Of a stretch of 64,000 nucleotides of DNA, positions 53,669-64,000 are shown in pieces; the stretch's first letter is position 1, and each line of letters starts with the position of its first letter. The notes beneath the pieces are model-generated. The model searched no databases. It saw nothing but the letters and a program-made list of their open reading frames with translations, and was not told where the DNA came from. The translations under genes and the position numbers were made by a program. The stretch is from Larsenimonas rhizosphaerae (GTDB taxonomy: Bacteria; Pseudomonadota; Gammaproteobacteria; Pseudomonadales; Halomonadaceae). The stretch is from positions 51,120 through 115,119 of the forward strand of contig NZ_JAMLJK010000006.1 of NCBI RefSeq assembly GCF_023700005.1, given 5' to 3'.

Positions 53669-56263
53669 ATGAGAATGGATCGACTGACCAGTAAACTTCA
53701 AAATGCTCTGGCAGATGCCCAGTCACTGGCCGTGGGTCATGGTCATAACGAACTGGCCCCGGTACATCTGTTGCTGTCGCTGTTTGATGCCGGCGATAGC
53801 GGGTTCAAATCACTGATTCAAAAGGCCGGAGGCAATCCCGGCCAGCTGCGCGCTGCATTGAGTGAGCAACTGGAGAGCCTGCCGACGGTCAGCAATTTTG
53901 ATGGCAATGTCGGCATGGGGCAGGCGCTGGGCCAGCTGCTTAACCTGGCAGACCGCGAGGCCCAGCAGCGTGGTGACCAGTATGTAGCCAGTGAGCTGGT
54001 GCTGGTAGCTGCGCTGGAAATGAACCATGCGGTCAGCAAGCTGCTCAAGCAGGCAGGGCTGAGCGCCAAGAGCGTGCGAACAGCCATCGATCAGCTTCGT
54101 GGTGGCGAGAAGGTCAGCGATGCCGGTGCCGAGGAAAACCGTGAAGCGCTTGAAAAGTACACCACGGATCTAACGGCAATGGCCGCCAGCGGCAAGCTGG
54201 ACCCGGTCATCGGCCGTGATGAGGAAATTCGCCGCACGATTCAGGTGCTGCAGCGCAGAACCAAGAATAACCCGGTCTTGATCGGTGAGCCGGGGGTGGG
54301 CAAGACTGCCATCGTCGAAGGGCTGGCGCAGCGTATTATCAACGGTGAAGTGCCGGAAGGGCTTAAGGACAAGCGGGTTCTGTCGCTGGACCTTGGCTCA
54401 TTGCTGGCCGGTGCCAAGTTTCGCGGTGATTTTGAAGAGCGCCTCAAGGGCGTACTGAAGGAGCTGTCGCGGGAAGAAGGTCAGGTGATCCTCTTCATCG
54501 ATGAGCTGCATACCATGGTCGGTGCCGGCAAGGCAGAGGGCTCGATGGACGCCGGTAACATGCTGAAACCGGCACTGGCGCGGGGTGAGCTCCACTGTGT
54601 GGGAGCCACCACGCTGGATGAATACCGCCAGGATATCGAGAAGGATGCAGCGCTTGAGCGTCGTTTCCAGAAGGTGCTGGTGGATGAGCCGAGCGAAGAA
54701 GATACCATCGCCATCCTGCGTGGCCTCAAGGAACGTTATGAGGTTCATCACGGTGTCGATATCACCGATTCGGCCATTATTGCCGCTGCTCGTCTGTCTG
54801 CACGCTACATCACTGACCGTCAGCTGCCGGACAAGGCCATTGACCTGATCGATGAGGCCGCTTCACGCATCCGGATGGAAATCGATTCCAAGCCGGAGGT
54901 AATGGACCGTCTTGAGCGTCGACTCATTCAACTCAAGATCGAGCGCGAGGCTCTCAAGAAGGAAACCGATGAGGCGTCACGCAAGCGGCTGGATACGCTT
55001 GATGCCACGGTTAATGAACTGGAGCGCGAATACGCGGACCTGGACGACATCTGGACCGGTGAGAAGGCCAGCCTTCAGGGGGCAGCGCAGTACAAGGCCG
55101 AGTTGGAGAAGGCGCGTACTGATCTGGAAGCGGCACGGCGGCAGGGCGATCTGGGCCGCATGTCCGAGATCCAGTATGGGCTGATTCCCCAGCTTGAGCA
55201 GCATATCAGTGAGGCGACCGAGGCCGAACAGACGCCGCTGCAATTGCTGCGCTCCAATGTCACCGAGGAAGAAATCGCCGAGGTGGTTGCCCGCTGGACC
55301 GGCATTCCGGTATCCAAGATGCTTGAAGGCGAGCGCGAGAAACTGCTGCGAATGGAACAGGCACTGCATGAGCGTGTGATCGGTCAGGATGAAGCCGTGA
55401 CGGCGGTAGCCAATGCCGTACGCCGCTCTCGTGCCGGGATCAGTGATCCGAACCGTCCCAATGGCTCGTTCCTGTTCCTTGGGCCAACAGGCGTCGGCAA
55501 GACCGAGCTGTGCAAGTCGCTGGCCAATTACCTGTTTGATACTGAAGAATCGATGGTGCGCATCGACATGTCCGAGTTCATGGAGAAGCATTCCATTGCT
55601 CGTCTGATCGGCGCGCCGCCGGGCTATGTCGGCTATGAGGAAGGGGGCTATCTGACCGAAGCGGTTCGCCGCAAGCCCTACTCGGTGCTGTTGCTTGATG
55701 AGGTGGAAAAGGCCCATCCCGATGTCTTCAATATCCTGCTGCAGGTGCTGGAGGATGGTCGTCTGACTGATGGTCAGGGCCGAACGGTTGATTTCCGCAA
55801 CACCGTGATCGTCATGACGTCCAACATGGGGAGCGATGTCATTCAGATGTTTGCCGGTCAGGGCGACTCCTATGACTATGAGGCCATGAAATCGTCGGTC
55901 ATGGAGGTGGTCGGGCAGCACTTCCGCCCCGAGCTGATCAACCGGATCGATGAGGTGGTCGTATTTCATCCGCTGGCTCAGGCACAGATTCAGAAGATCG
56001 CTACCATCCAGCTGGCGCGACTCCGTACACGACTGGCCGAGCGGGACATGGGAATCGAGTTGACCGATGAGGTACTGGTTCGTCTGGCAGAAGCCGGTTT
56101 TGATCCTGTATACGGCGCGCGTCCCCTCAAACGGGCCATTCAGGCACAGCTTGAAAATCCGCTGGCACAGGCCCTGTTATCCGGCCGATTCAGTGGAGGC
56201 GATACCATTCAGGTCGTCATGAAGGACGACCATCTGGCTTTCGAGCACAAGACGTCAGCCTGA
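53669..56263 (+). CDS. clpB: ATP-dependent chaperone ClpB
   Basis: 864-residue HSP100 disaggregase (E. coli ClpB 857). An N-domain (residues 1-145) is followed by NBD1 with Walker [14 protein letters not shown] and Walker [10 protein letters not shown]. The coiled-coil middle domain is about residues 410-525, and NBD2 has [28 protein letters not shown] and the sensor [10 protein letters not shown]. There is no ClpP-binding IGF loop, as expected for ClpB. An AGGATG-type box precedes the ATG. It is transcribed from a near-consensus sigma-32 promoter and ends at a bidirectional terminator. Confidence 0.98.
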   Translation: MRMDRLTSKLQNALADAQSLAVGHGHNELAPVHLLLSLFDAGDSGFKSLIQKAGGNPGQLRAALSEQLESLPTVSNFDGNVGMGQALGQLLNLADREAQQRGDQYVASELVLVAALEMNHAVSKLLKQAGLSAKSVRTAIDQLRGGEKVSDAGAEENREALEKYTTDLTAMAASGKLDPVIGRDEEIRRTIQVLQRRTKNNPVLIGEPGVGKTAIVEGLAQRIINGEVPEGLKDKRVLSLDLGSLLAGAKFRGDFEERLKGVLKELSREEGQVILFIDELHTMVGAGKAEGSMDAGNMLKPALARGELHCVGATTLDEYRQDIEKDAALERRFQKVLVDEPSEEDTIAILRGLKERYEVHHGVDITDSAIIAAARLSARYITDRQLPDKAIDLIDEAASRIRMEIDSKPEVMDRLERRLIQLKIEREALKKETDEASRKRLDTLDATVNELEREYADLDDIWTGEKASLQGAAQYKAELEKARTDLEAARRQGDLGRMSEIQYGLIPQLEQHISEATEAEQTPLQLLRSNVTEEEIAEVVARWTGIPVSKMLEGEREKLLRMEQALHERVIGQDEAVTAVANAVRRSRAGISDPNRPNGSFLFLGPTGVGKTELCKSLANYLFDTEESMVRIDMSEFMEKHSIARLIGAPPGYVGYEEGGYLTEAVRRKPYSVLLLDEVEKAHPDVFNILLQVLEDGRLTDGQGRTVDFRNTVIVMTSNMGSDVIQMFAGQGDSYDYEAMKSSVMEVVGQHFRPELINRIDEVVVFHPLAQAQIQKIATIQLARLRTRLAERDMGIELTDEVLVRLAEAGFDPVYGARPLKRAIQAQLENPLAQALLSGRFSGGDTIQVVMKDDHLAFEHKTSA

Positions 56264-56266
56264 GGC

Positions 56267-56297
56267 AAAAAAAGCCCCGCGAATGCGGGGCTTTTTT
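56267..56297. terminator. Bidirectional terminator between clpB and treF
   Basis: Stem GCCCCGC / GCGGGGC (56274-56280 / 56285-56291), loop GAAT, A-tract on the left and T-tract on the right. Confidence 0.92.
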
Positions 56298-56349
56298 CAT
56301 GTACAGGTATCCATTGATCGGGAGTAGGTCCTGAGCTCGACGGAAGAGG

Positions 56350-57924
56350 CTATCGTCCGGTCGGGGAGACATCCGGGTAGAGCGCCATGAGGGCGCGCAG
56401 TACGCCATTGGTCCAGCCGAACCCATCTTGGGCGGGGTATTCCCCCCCCTCCGCACGCTTGTCATCAATCACATTGTACTTCTCGATCAACTTGCCTTCT
56501 TCGCGATAGCGATCAAGGTTGGTGGTGATCCAGCGGCTGGCAATGGTGTGAGCCAGATCCCGTTCGCCATAATGGCGAAGACCCATGACGGCTACCCACT
56601 GGAGCGGAGCCCAGCCGTTGGGCTTGTCCCACTGCTCGATCGTGTCCGTATCGGTCGCGCTGAGTCCGCCTGGCTTGAGCAGGTAGTGCGCTATGGCGTG
56701 CGCTGTACGCTCTGCCTGCGTGTCGGTGGCTACCTGAACATACAGCGGAAAGGCAGTGGCGCCACTGACAGTCATGGTCTGCGTGCGTTCCCGCCACAGG
56801 TAGTCCCTGAACAGGCCGGTGCTATCGTCCCAGAACAGGGTGCGAATGGCGTGACGTCGCTGGTCTGCGCAGTGCTGGTAGTGGCGCGCCATCGGCTCGT
56901 CACCCTTGATTTCGAAGGCCTTGGCAATCATGGCCTCCAGTCGGTGCAGCAGACAATTGAGATCGACCGGTGCCACATCGATGGTGCGAATGGTGGACAG
57001 ATGTTGTCCATCGGCCAGCCAGCGTGAGCTGAAGTCCCAGCCGCTTTCGCCCGCGGCTCGAATGTTGCGCCAGACTTCCTCGTGAGGTCTGGAAATATGC
57101 CGCGCCGTGATGATGTCCTCACGGAAGGATTCAGGACGCGGGGTGTCCTCATCATCCCAGTAGCGATTGAGCAGGGTACCATCACTGAGCTTCACCACCC
57201 GGCGATGGGCATGTTCGGGGGGCAGTGTGTCGCTGCCTTCCATCCAGTATTCATACTCCCGCACCAGGGAGGGCAGGTAACGGGTATATATCTCGTCACC
57301 TTCATGAAGTGCCCGCATGGCGACCATGGCGGAAAAGAATGGTGGCTGGGAGCGGGACAGGTAATAGGTGCGGTTACCGTTGGGCACATGCCCGTAGGTA
57401 TCGATCAAAAAGGAAAAGTTGTCGGTCATTTCCTTCACCATGTCGGTCAGGCCGCTGATCTGCAGCCCCAGCATGGTGAAGTAGGTATCCCAGTAGTACA
57501 TCTCGTTGAAGCGCCCACCTGGTACGATGTAGTCGTAAGGCAGCGGCAGGCGAGATGAAAACGGATTCATGTCAGTGCCAAGATGACGCGTCAGCACTGG
57601 CCACAAGCCGTCAATGTGCTCGGTAATGGACTGATTCGGGGCGGGGGTATAGTCGTGCCCGGCATCCTGCTCGATGAAGTGAGCCTCTATAAACAGCTTC
57701 AGGGCATGATCAGTCAGCGGCCCCTGCTCGAGCTTGAGTCCGTGATACAGCGACAGAATGGTGTCCGGCGCGCTGGTCGGGATCATGTCCACAAAGGTCT
57801 TGCTGTCATCGAACAAGTGCCGGTTCTGGACGTCGTAAAACAGGTCCTCCCACAGTATCGGCGGGGGCGGCGTCGTCTTGTGCATGGGACTGCTGTCCTG
57901 GGCGGTGTCGTTGATCCTGTCCAT
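56350..57924 (-). CDS. treF: Cytoplasmic trehalase
   Basis: 524-residue family GH37 trehalase that splits trehalose into two glucose units. Both family signatures are present: PGGRFNEMYYWDTYF (about residues 135-149) and QWDKPNGWAPLQW (about 440). There is no signal peptide, so it matches cytosolic TreF rather than periplasmic TreA. Halophiles use trehalose as a compatible solute, so intracellular turnover is a likely role. The ATG at 57924 has a weak site; the ATG at 57885 with an AGGA box is an alternative. An eight-base homopolymer (56442-56449) codes within EGGEYP near the C-terminus. Confidence 0.93.
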   Translation of the reverse strand: MDRINDTAQDSSPMHKTTPPPPILWEDLFYDVQNRHLFDDSKTFVDMIPTSAPDTILSLYHGLKLEQGPLTDHALKLFIEAHFIEQDAGHDYTPAPNQSITEHIDGLWPVLTRHLGTDMNPFSSRLPLPYDYIVPGGRFNEMYYWDTYFTMLGLQISGLTDMVKEMTDNFSFLIDTYGHVPNGNRTYYLSRSQPPFFSAMVAMRALHEGDEIYTRYLPSLVREYEYWMEGSDTLPPEHAHRRVVKLSDGTLLNRYWDDEDTPRPESFREDIITARHISRPHEEVWRNIRAAGESGWDFSSRWLADGQHLSTIRTIDVAPVDLNCLLHRLEAMIAKAFEIKGDEPMARHYQHCADQRRHAIRTLFWDDSTGLFRDYLWRERTQTMTVSGATAFPLYVQVATDTQAERTAHAIAHYLLKPGGLSATDTDTIEQWDKPNGWAPLQWVAVMGLRHYGERDLAHTIASRWITTNLDRYREEGKLIEKYNVIDDKRAEGGEYPAQDGFGWTNGVLRALMALYPDVSPTGR

Positions 57925-58420
57925 GGTATCCGTCGATAAGGCTCTGTTTGGGGGCTCCTGTCGAGTCGGGGCCCGGGTTCAACCAACGTCTATGTATGAT
58001 AATGGCAGTACGTGGTTCTGTTGAATACCACCGTTCGGTACCTTTCTGCTCTTTTACGTTATGCCGACGCTTCTCGTCGCCTTCAAGGTTGACAGCCGGG
58101 GAAGGCTGTTGGAATCTTGGGGCCTCCTGATTGCAGGCGTAGGCCACCGGGTTACCCCCGATGCCTGCGTGAAGATGAAGCCTGGCTTCATTTCCTGTCG
58201 AAAGACTGTCCGGGTCGGGTATTACTCGCCCGCCCTTGATGCCCGTACGCACGTCTATCGAGTTGCGTACAGCCGGCAGACCTAGATCCCTGGTCTGCGC
58301 GTCAGGTCTGACATCAGGTGCTGCTTGCCATGGGCAAGGGGCAGGTGGCATCGCCACCCTCGAACTCCAGTGCGCATCGCCCTGTGATTGCCATCGAGAC
58401 CTAACCTAGAGGAAATACCT
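57925..58420. other. Gene-free region: treF promoter side and long ilvI leader
   Basis: About 500 bp between the divergent treF and ilvI starts. I see no gene that I can support. A 74-codon open frame (58061-58285) has no ribosome-binding site and no striking run of Ile/Leu/Val codons. GC-rich inverted segments lie in the last 120 bp, near 58340-58380. Attenuation or another leader-based control of ilvIH is possible but not shown. Confidence 0.5.
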
Positions 58421-60148
58421 GTGGAACTGCTTTCCGGCGCAGACATGATTGCCCGCTTTCTGAAAGATGAAGGCGTTGAATATATATACGGCTACCCCGG
58501 CGGTGCCGCGCTTCATATTTATGATGCGCTGTTTCGTCAGGATGATGTAAAGCACATTCTGGTACGTCACGAACAGGCGGCGACGCACATGGCAGATGGT
58601 TATGCCAGGGCGTCCGGCAAGCCGGGGGTGGTCCTTGTGACCTCGGGCCCTGGCGCGACCAATGCGGTGACCGGCATTGCGACAGCCTACATGGACTCCA
58701 TTCCCATGGTAGTGCTGTGTGGTCAGGTAGCAAGCCATCTGATCGGCGAAGATGCCTTTCAGGAGACCGATATTGTCGGCGTGACGCGACCGATCGTGAA
58801 GCACAGCTTTTCGATTCGCCATCCCTCCGATATCCCGGTGGTGCTCAAGAAGGCCTTTTATCTGGCCAGTTCGGGGCGTCCGGGGCCGGTTGTTGTCGAT
58901 ATTCCCAAGGATATGACGGCACCCACCGAGCGTTATGAATACGTGTACCCCAAAAAAGTTCGAATGCGCTCCTACAGCCCGGTGACCCGCGGGCATGCCG
59001 GACAGACCAGGAAGGCCGTCGACCTGCTTCTCAAGGCGAAGCGGCCGGTTATCTTTGCCGGAGGCGGTATCGTGACCGGCAAGGCCAGCGAGGCGCTTAC
59101 GGACCTGGCGCGACGACTCAATATGCCGGTGACCACTTCCCTTATGGGGCTCGGGGGGTATCCGCAGGGGGACGCCCAGTCGCTGGGCTGGCTGGGCATG
59201 CATGGCTCCTACGAAGCCAACATGGCCATGCACCATGCTGATGTCATTCTCGGGGTAGGCGTGCGTTTTGACGACCGTGTTACCAATAACGTGTCCCGGT
59301 TCTGCCCGACTGCCAAGATCATCCATATTGATATCGACCCCAGCTCCATCTCCAAGACGGTGCGAGCAGATGTGCCGATCGTGGGGGCAGCCAATCATGT
59401 ACTCAATGACATGCTTGGGCTGTTGTCCGAACGTGAGCCCGAACAGCATGTGTCGCTGGATGACTGGTGGTCGCGCATCAATGAATGGCGCAGCGAGCGT
59501 GAAGGCAAGCTGTACGAGCCGGCGGGCGAGGGCGAGACGCTCAAGCCGCAACAGGTGGTCGAGGCAGTTCACCGGGCGACCCATGGCGATGCCTATGTCG
59601 TGACTGATGTCGGCCAGCATCAGATGTTTGCCGGTCAGTACTACAAGTTCAACAAGCCCAATCGATGGGTGTCCTCCAGTGGCCTCGGCACAATGGGGTT
59701 CGGGCTGCCGGCGGCCATGGGTATCAAGCTGAGCTATCAGGACGATGACGTGGTGCTGTTTACCGGCGAAGGCAGCTTCCAGATGATGATGCAGGAGCTG
59801 TCTACCTGTAAGCAGTTTGGTATCGGTGTAAAGATCGTGAACCTCAACAACCAGTCCCTTGGGATGGTCAGGCAGTGGCAGGACCTTAACTACAAGTCGC
59901 GCCACGCCCAGTCCTACATGGAGTCGTTGCCGGACTTTGAAGTGCTGTTGTCAGCCTACGGGTTTCGCGCCATAACCGTTCGTACGCCGGAAGAGCTTGA
60001 GGCGGCGCTGGAAGAAACCTTCGCAGACAAGCATGAGCTTGTATTTCTTGATGTGCAGGTGGACCCGCGTGAGCACGTTTATCCGATGCATGTTCCTTTG
60101 GGCTCCATGCGTGACATGCTGCTTTCCAAGACGGAGCGGACTTCCTGA
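58421..60148 (+). CDS. ilvI: Acetolactate synthase large (catalytic) subunit
   Basis: 575-residue thiamine-diphosphate enzyme, the first common step of valine, leucine and isoleucine synthesis (E. coli IlvI 574). Start LSGADMIARFLKDEGVEYIY, the Glu-containing GYPGGAALHIYDAL and the RHEQAATHMADGYAR region are typical. FAD contacts are in the central domain (GVGVRFDDRVT). The ThDP motif reads GEGSFQMMMQEL ... VNLNN. The GTG at 58421 has an AGAGGAA box 6 nt upstream; the in-frame TTG at 58388 is less likely. ilvH overlaps by one base (TGATG). Confidence 0.96.
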   Translation: MELLSGADMIARFLKDEGVEYIYGYPGGAALHIYDALFRQDDVKHILVRHEQAATHMADGYARASGKPGVVLVTSGPGATNAVTGIATAYMDSIPMVVLCGQVASHLIGEDAFQETDIVGVTRPIVKHSFSIRHPSDIPVVLKKAFYLASSGRPGPVVVDIPKDMTAPTERYEYVYPKKVRMRSYSPVTRGHAGQTRKAVDLLLKAKRPVIFAGGGIVTGKASEALTDLARRLNMPVTTSLMGLGGYPQGDAQSLGWLGMHGSYEANMAMHHADVILGVGVRFDDRVTNNVSRFCPTAKIIHIDIDPSSISKTVRADVPIVGAANHVLNDMLGLLSEREPEQHVSLDDWWSRINEWRSEREGKLYEPAGEGETLKPQQVVEAVHRATHGDAYVVTDVGQHQMFAGQYYKFNKPNRWVSSSGLGTMGFGLPAAMGIKLSYQDDDVVLFTGEGSFQMMMQELSTCKQFGIGVKIVNLNNQSLGMVRQWQDLNYKSRHAQSYMESLPDFEVLLSAYGFRAITVRTPEELEAALEETFADKHELVFLDVQVDPREHVYPMHVPLGSMRDMLLSKTERTS

Positions 60149-60639
60149 TGCGTCATATCATCTCTATTTTGCTGGAAAACGAACCGGGCGCCCTGTCACG
60201 TGCAGTAGGCCTGTTCTCGCAGCGTAATTTCAATATTGAAACGCTCAATGTGGCGCCGACCGATGATGCCACGCTTTCTCGTCTGACCGTGACGACCACG
60301 GGGGATGAGCGGGTAATCGAGCAGATCACCAAGCAGCTCAACAAGCTGATTGATGTGGTCAAGCTGGTGGATCTGACGGAAGGGGCGCATATCGAGCGTG
60401 AATTGATGCTGGTCAAGGTCAAGGCGCACGGCGCTCAGCGCGATGAGATCAAACGGACGGTAGATATCTTCCGGGCGCAGATTGTCGACGTGACACCGAG
60501 TATTTATACGGTGCAGATCACCGGTGATGCCTCGAAGCTGGACGCCTTTGTGCAGGCCATGGCGCCGGTAGGGATTCTTGAAGTGGCGCGTACCGGCGTC
60601 TCTGGCGTCTCACGTGGTGACAAGGTGCTGAACCTGTAA
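60148..60639 (+). CDS. ilvH: Acetolactate synthase small (regulatory) subunit
   Basis: 163-residue regulatory subunit. The N-terminal ACT domain (HIISILLENEPGALSRAVGL, then FSQRNFNIETLNV) binds valine for feedback inhibition. The C-terminal half (ELMLVKVKAHG and VARTGVSGVSRG) activates IlvI. The length matches E. coli IlvH (163). Translation is coupled to ilvI by the one-base overlap. A palindromic terminator follows and separates it from convergent ilvY. Confidence 0.97.
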   Translation: MRHIISILLENEPGALSRAVGLFSQRNFNIETLNVAPTDDATLSRLTVTTTGDERVIEQITKQLNKLIDVVKLVDLTEGAHIERELMLVKVKAHGAQRDEIKRTVDIFRAQIVDVTPSIYTVQITGDASKLDAFVQAMAPVGILEVARTGVSGVSRGDKVLNL

Positions 60640-60667
60640 GGTTTTTTCAGCGCATATTGATCTATCA

Positions 60668-60694
60668 GGGCCGCTCCATGGAGCGGCCCTTTTC
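60668..60694. terminator. Bidirectional palindromic terminator between ilvH and ilvY
   Basis: The 22-nt palindrome spanning 60668-60689 (half GGGCCGCTCCA) is followed by TTTT on the plus strand and lies between the convergent stops. Confidence 0.85.
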
Positions 60695-61580
60695 ATGCCG
60701 GTGGCGGCGAATCAATCTGAGACCACAGGGCCATGATCAGAGGGTTTTTCAGTTTGCGCTGATTGACACACAGGCCGACATCGTAAGCCATCAGTTCCGG
60801 ATGAACATCCAGCCGCTGAACACGGTCTGCCAGAGGACTGTTCTGGTAGACCATTTCCGGTACAACGCCCACTCCGAACCCCAGGCCCACCATGCTGACA
60901 ATGGCTTCGTTGCCGGATACCTGTGCGTAGATGCGCGGCTTGATGCCCTGATCCCGAAACCAGTGGTTGATCCGTTCCCGGGCCAGCCCGGATTCCGACA
61001 GGATCATTGGAATGCTATGCCACGACGTCGTCGTCAGCGTTTCCGGCATCCAGTCAGGAGCATCCCTTGGGGCAATGAACAGCAGGGGAGTACGGGCAAT
61101 GGGCTTGAATGCCATGCTGTGGGGAAGATGGTCGGGCCGTGCGCTGATGGCCATGTCTTCTACGCCGGACATGACCCTGGCAATGGCATCTGCCGGATCA
61201 CCAGTATGCAGTTTCAGCTCGATGCGAGGATGTCTCAGACGAAATTCGCTGAGCAGGTCATACAGGAAGCTGTAGCTGGCGGTAACCGAACAGTAGATGC
61301 TGATCTCTCCGAACAGCGTGGCCTGTTCTTCCATGAGGGAGTGACGCAGCAGTTCCCACTGTTCCAGGGTGTCACGCGCAAACTGCTGAAAGCGCCGTCC
61401 GGCGGTAGTCAGTCGAACAGTACGGTTGTCCCGTTCAAACAGCGCTGCGCCGACACTGTCTTCAAGCTGGCGGATCGAACGGCTCAGGGTAGAGGCGCTG
61501 ATATGACATTGTTCACTGGCACGTCCAAAGTGCAGGTGCTCTGCAAGACTTAAAAAGTGAGTCAGCGGTCTAAGATCCAT
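60693..61580 (-). CDS. ilvY: LysR-family regulator IlvY
   Basis: 295-residue LysR-type activator. The N-terminal winged helix is at residues 1-62 (LTHFLSLAEHLHFGRASEQC and STLSRSIRQLEDSVGAALF). The inducer domain begins near residue 90 (FGEISIYCSVTASYSFL, typical of IlvY). IlvY activates ilvC in response to acetolactate/acetohydroxybutyrate. It is divergent from ilvC with 160 bp between the starts, which is the E. coli arrangement, but here it is inserted between ilvIH and ilvC. Confidence 0.93.
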   Translation of the reverse strand: MDLRPLTHFLSLAEHLHFGRASEQCHISASTLSRSIRQLEDSVGAALFERDNRTVRLTTAGRRFQQFARDTLEQWELLRHSLMEEQATLFGEISIYCSVTASYSFLYDLLSEFRLRHPRIELKLHTGDPADAIARVMSGVEDMAISARPDHLPHSMAFKPIARTPLLFIAPRDAPDWMPETLTTTSWHSIPMILSESGLARERINHWFRDQGIKPRIYAQVSGNEAIVSMVGLGFGVGVVPEMVYQNSPLADRVQRLDVHPELMAYDVGLCVNQRKLKNPLIMALWSQIDSPPPA

Positions 61581-61594
61581 GGCGTTTCATTTCC

Positions 61595-61611
61595 TGCAAT
61601 GTTTCGTTGCA
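61595..61611. promoter_or_regulatory. Candidate IlvY operator
   Basis: Inverted repeat TGCAA-N7-TTGCA 15 bp upstream of the ilvY start, with a further CGCAA half-site at 61626-61630. The position fits autoregulation and activation of ilvC. Confidence 0.45.
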
Positions 61612-61725
61612 AATATAGCGTTTTACGCAATGAGTTTCAGGCGCTATCGTAGGTATCAAAGCACTGCAGCAGACGGTGCAACGCCCGAAAGGGGCTCAAC
61701 GCTGACACGTTTATACTTCACATGA

Positions 61726-62757
<1,032 letters not shown>

Positions 62758-62785
62758 GGCGTTGATGCGTTTTGGTGACTAAAAA

Positions 62786-62815
62786 GCGGGCATGCCATGG
62801 CATGCCCGCTTTTTT
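62786..62815 (+). terminator. Intrinsic terminator after ilvC
   Basis: A long perfect hairpin (half-stem GCGGGCATGCC) followed by six T residues, about 30 bp after the ilvC stop. Confidence 0.93.
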
Positions 62816-62893
62816 ATGCGCATTGTGCCGGGAGTCGTCTAGCCTGTCAGTTAGTGGCATCATGATGGCGAGTCAATAACAGGATTTTTTGAT

Positions 62894-63796
62894 ATGACAG
62901 ATGGCAATCGTCCGGACGACGAAAAGCAACCCCTTCCGCGGGACCCTTTCTCTGAATTCAGGGAAGACACCGAAGTTGTTGAGGAGGTACTGGAGGGAGG
63001 CAAGCGTGTTCGGCGCAAGGGGATTTATCTGCTTCCGAACCTCTTTACGACGTCTGCACTGTTTTCCGGGTTCTTTGCCGTGGTTGCAGCGTTGAACAAT
63101 GACTATGGCGCTGCCGCCATTGCCATTTTCATTGCCATGGTACTCGATGGTTTCGATGGTCGAATTGCACGGATGACCAATACCGAAAGTGCCTTCGGTG
63201 CAGAATACGATAGCCTGGCGGACATGACTTCCTTCGGGGTGGCCCCCGCAATCGTGGCATTCAGCTGGACGCTGCAGGATGTCGGCAAGCTGGGCTGGAT
63301 CGCTGCCTTTGTGTTCGTGGCTGGCGCCGCACTGCGACTTGCGCGTTTCAATGTGCAGATCGGCAGTATCGACAAGAAGTGGTTTATTGGTCTGCCAAGC
63401 CCTTCGGCGGCCGGTATCGTGGCAGGCTGTGTGTGGACCTTTCATAACTTCAATGCAGAAGGCTTCGGGTTCAAGCTGCTGATGGCTTTCATTGTGGCTG
63501 CGGCCGGTATCCTCATGGTCAGTAACGTGCGCTATTACAGCTTCAAGGATCTCGATTTCAAGGGGCCGGTTCCCTTTGTAGTGCTGCTGGCAATTGTTCT
63601 GGGATTTGTGGTCATTTCCGTTGAGCCTTCAGTCATGCTGCTGCTCCTGTTCGGCTGCTATGGCCTGTCCGGGCCGATACTGGCGCTCTTGCGCCGAGTT
63701 CGTAAGGGCAGAAAGGGGGGCGCATCAGAAAATGCATCCGATACTTCTGCGGCGGAGGGAGCTGCATCCTCCCACAACGATTCCATGCCTGATTGA
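62894..63796 (+). CDS. pssA: CDP-diacylglycerol--serine O-phosphatidyltransferase (type II)
   Basis: 300-residue inner-membrane enzyme making phosphatidylserine. The CDP-alcohol phosphotransferase motif D-G-x2-A-R-x8-G-x3-D-x3-D reads DGFDGRIARM ... FGAEYDSLAD near residues 83-109. Seven or eight hydrophobic helices follow an acidic cytoplasmic N-terminus of about 45 residues, and a Ser/Ala-rich tail ends the protein. This type is unrelated to the E. coli PLD-like PssA but is usual in Pseudomonas and Halomonas, where it also lies next to ilvC. Confidence 0.95.
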   Translation: MTDGNRPDDEKQPLPRDPFSEFREDTEVVEEVLEGGKRVRRKGIYLLPNLFTTSALFSGFFAVVAALNNDYGAAAIAIFIAMVLDGFDGRIARMTNTESAFGAEYDSLADMTSFGVAPAIVAFSWTLQDVGKLGWIAAFVFVAGAALRLARFNVQIGSIDKKWFIGLPSPSAAGIVAGCVWTFHNFNAEGFGFKLLMAFIVAAAGILMVSNVRYYSFKDLDFKGPVPFVVLLAIVLGFVVISVEPSVMLLLLFGCYGLSGPILALLRRVRKGRKGGASENASDTSAAEGAASSHNDSMPD

Positions 63797-63812
63797 TATA
63801 TAAGTGGTTTCT

Positions 63813-63857
63813 GCAGACCCTCGCTGTGAGTGCCTCTCAGCGGGGGTCCTGCTTTTC
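63813..63857 (+). terminator. Intrinsic terminator after pssA
   Basis: A long imperfect hairpin (GACCCTCGCTG against CAGCGGGGGTC, one G-T pair, outer GCAG/CTGC with a bulge) followed by TTTT. From here to the window end (63858-64000) I see no gene I can support. Confidence 0.8.
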
Positions 63858-64000
63858 GGGTAATTAATTTTCATCGAAGGGGTTGTGTTCGAGGCAGTGC
63901 GAGCGTAAAGTACGCATCCGCTGCCGGGGACGTCGCAAACGGCCAGGCAGCTGAAGTAGCGCAACCTACTGATTTGGTTTTGATTTTCAGGATTGATCGA

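Noticed and set aside
58061..58285. Possible leader peptide before ilvI
   Set aside because: No ribosome-binding site, no cluster of regulatory Ile/Leu/Val codons and no following attenuator hairpin with a T-tract.
59767..59781. ThDP motif GEG instead of GDG in IlvI as a defect
   Set aside because: The substitution keeps the acidic Mg ligand and, as far as I recall, occurs in other proteobacterial acetolactate synthases, so it is not evidence of inactivity.
58406..59905. 499-codon open frame opposite ilvI
   Set aside because: Mirror of the ilvI coding frame with no recognisable motifs.
63858..64000. Start of an rRNA operon or another gene at the window end
   Set aside because: No 16S 5' sequence, promoter pair or coding frame with a ribosome-binding site could be identified in the last 140 bases.

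Overview
The window looks like a chromosomal segment of a moderately halophilic gammaproteobacterium of the Halomonadaceae (Halomonas/Kushneria/Zymobacter group). This is inferred from gene order and protein character, not from any search. Supporting signs are the rplU-rpmA-obgE-proB-rpsT-murJ-ribF-ileS-lspA-fkpB-ispH run followed by a pilVWX-pilY1 block, a type II (CDP-alcohol phosphotransferase) PssA, an NAD-dependent soluble formate dehydrogenase, a cytosolic trehalase and a carotenoid hydroxylase (crtZ). DNA is moderately GC-rich. The exception is about 22.3-26.7 kb, which is patchy, AT-richer in places and full of broken reading frames.

Layout. 1-4.9 kb: a probable light/stress-response cluster (photolyase phrB, a LitR-like MerR regulator without recognisable B12-ligand residues, a small CbiX-type chelatase, an FAD oxidoreductase, a TIGR01777 epimerase). 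4.9-7.9 kb: rapA. 8.0-14.6 kb: a ModE-like/periplasmic-binding-like regulator divergent from fdsGBA-fdsD (NAD+-formate dehydrogenase). 14.6-17 kb: a three-gene overlapping operon (SnoaL-like, GNAT, nitrilase-type amidohydrolase) and a small membrane protein. 17-22.3 kb: an N-acetylglucosamine PTS operon (nagB-II, an EIIA-HPr-EI protein split by an apparent frameshift, and nagE with a second, Cys-less IIB domain). nagA and a nag regulator are missing.

22.3-26.7 kb is a degenerate island ending at tRNA-Pro(CGG). It holds an unidentified broken coding region with a 12-nt poly-C tract, a GAF-PAS-GGDEF-EAL protein, remnants of P2-like phage genes D and Q fused back to back by a deletion, and a small AT-rich membrane-protein gene. 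26.9-39.7 kb is the conserved core: ispB divergent from rplU-rpmA, then obgE, proB, rpsT, murJ, ribF, ileS, lspA, fkpB, ispH, crtZ. The IleRS C-terminal zinc site has Ser at three of its four Cys positions. 39.8-47.6 kb: minor pilin genes pilV-pilW-pilX, pilY1, a membrane GGDEF/EAL protein and an inverted fimT-like gene; pilE is not seen. 47.6-56.3 kb: thiO, a PP0621-like gene, nadE, bamD divergent from rluD-pgeF, and clpB behind a near-consensus sigma-32 promoter. 56.3-64 kb: trehalase, ilvI-ilvH, ilvY divergent from ilvC, and pssA.

Functionally most of the window is housekeeping: translation, isoprenoid/quinone precursors, cell-envelope assembly, branched-chain amino acid and proline synthesis. 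The accessory layer covers formate oxidation, amino-sugar uptake, trehalose breakdown, light response and type IV pili. No CRISPR array, intact insertion sequence or rRNA gene was found.
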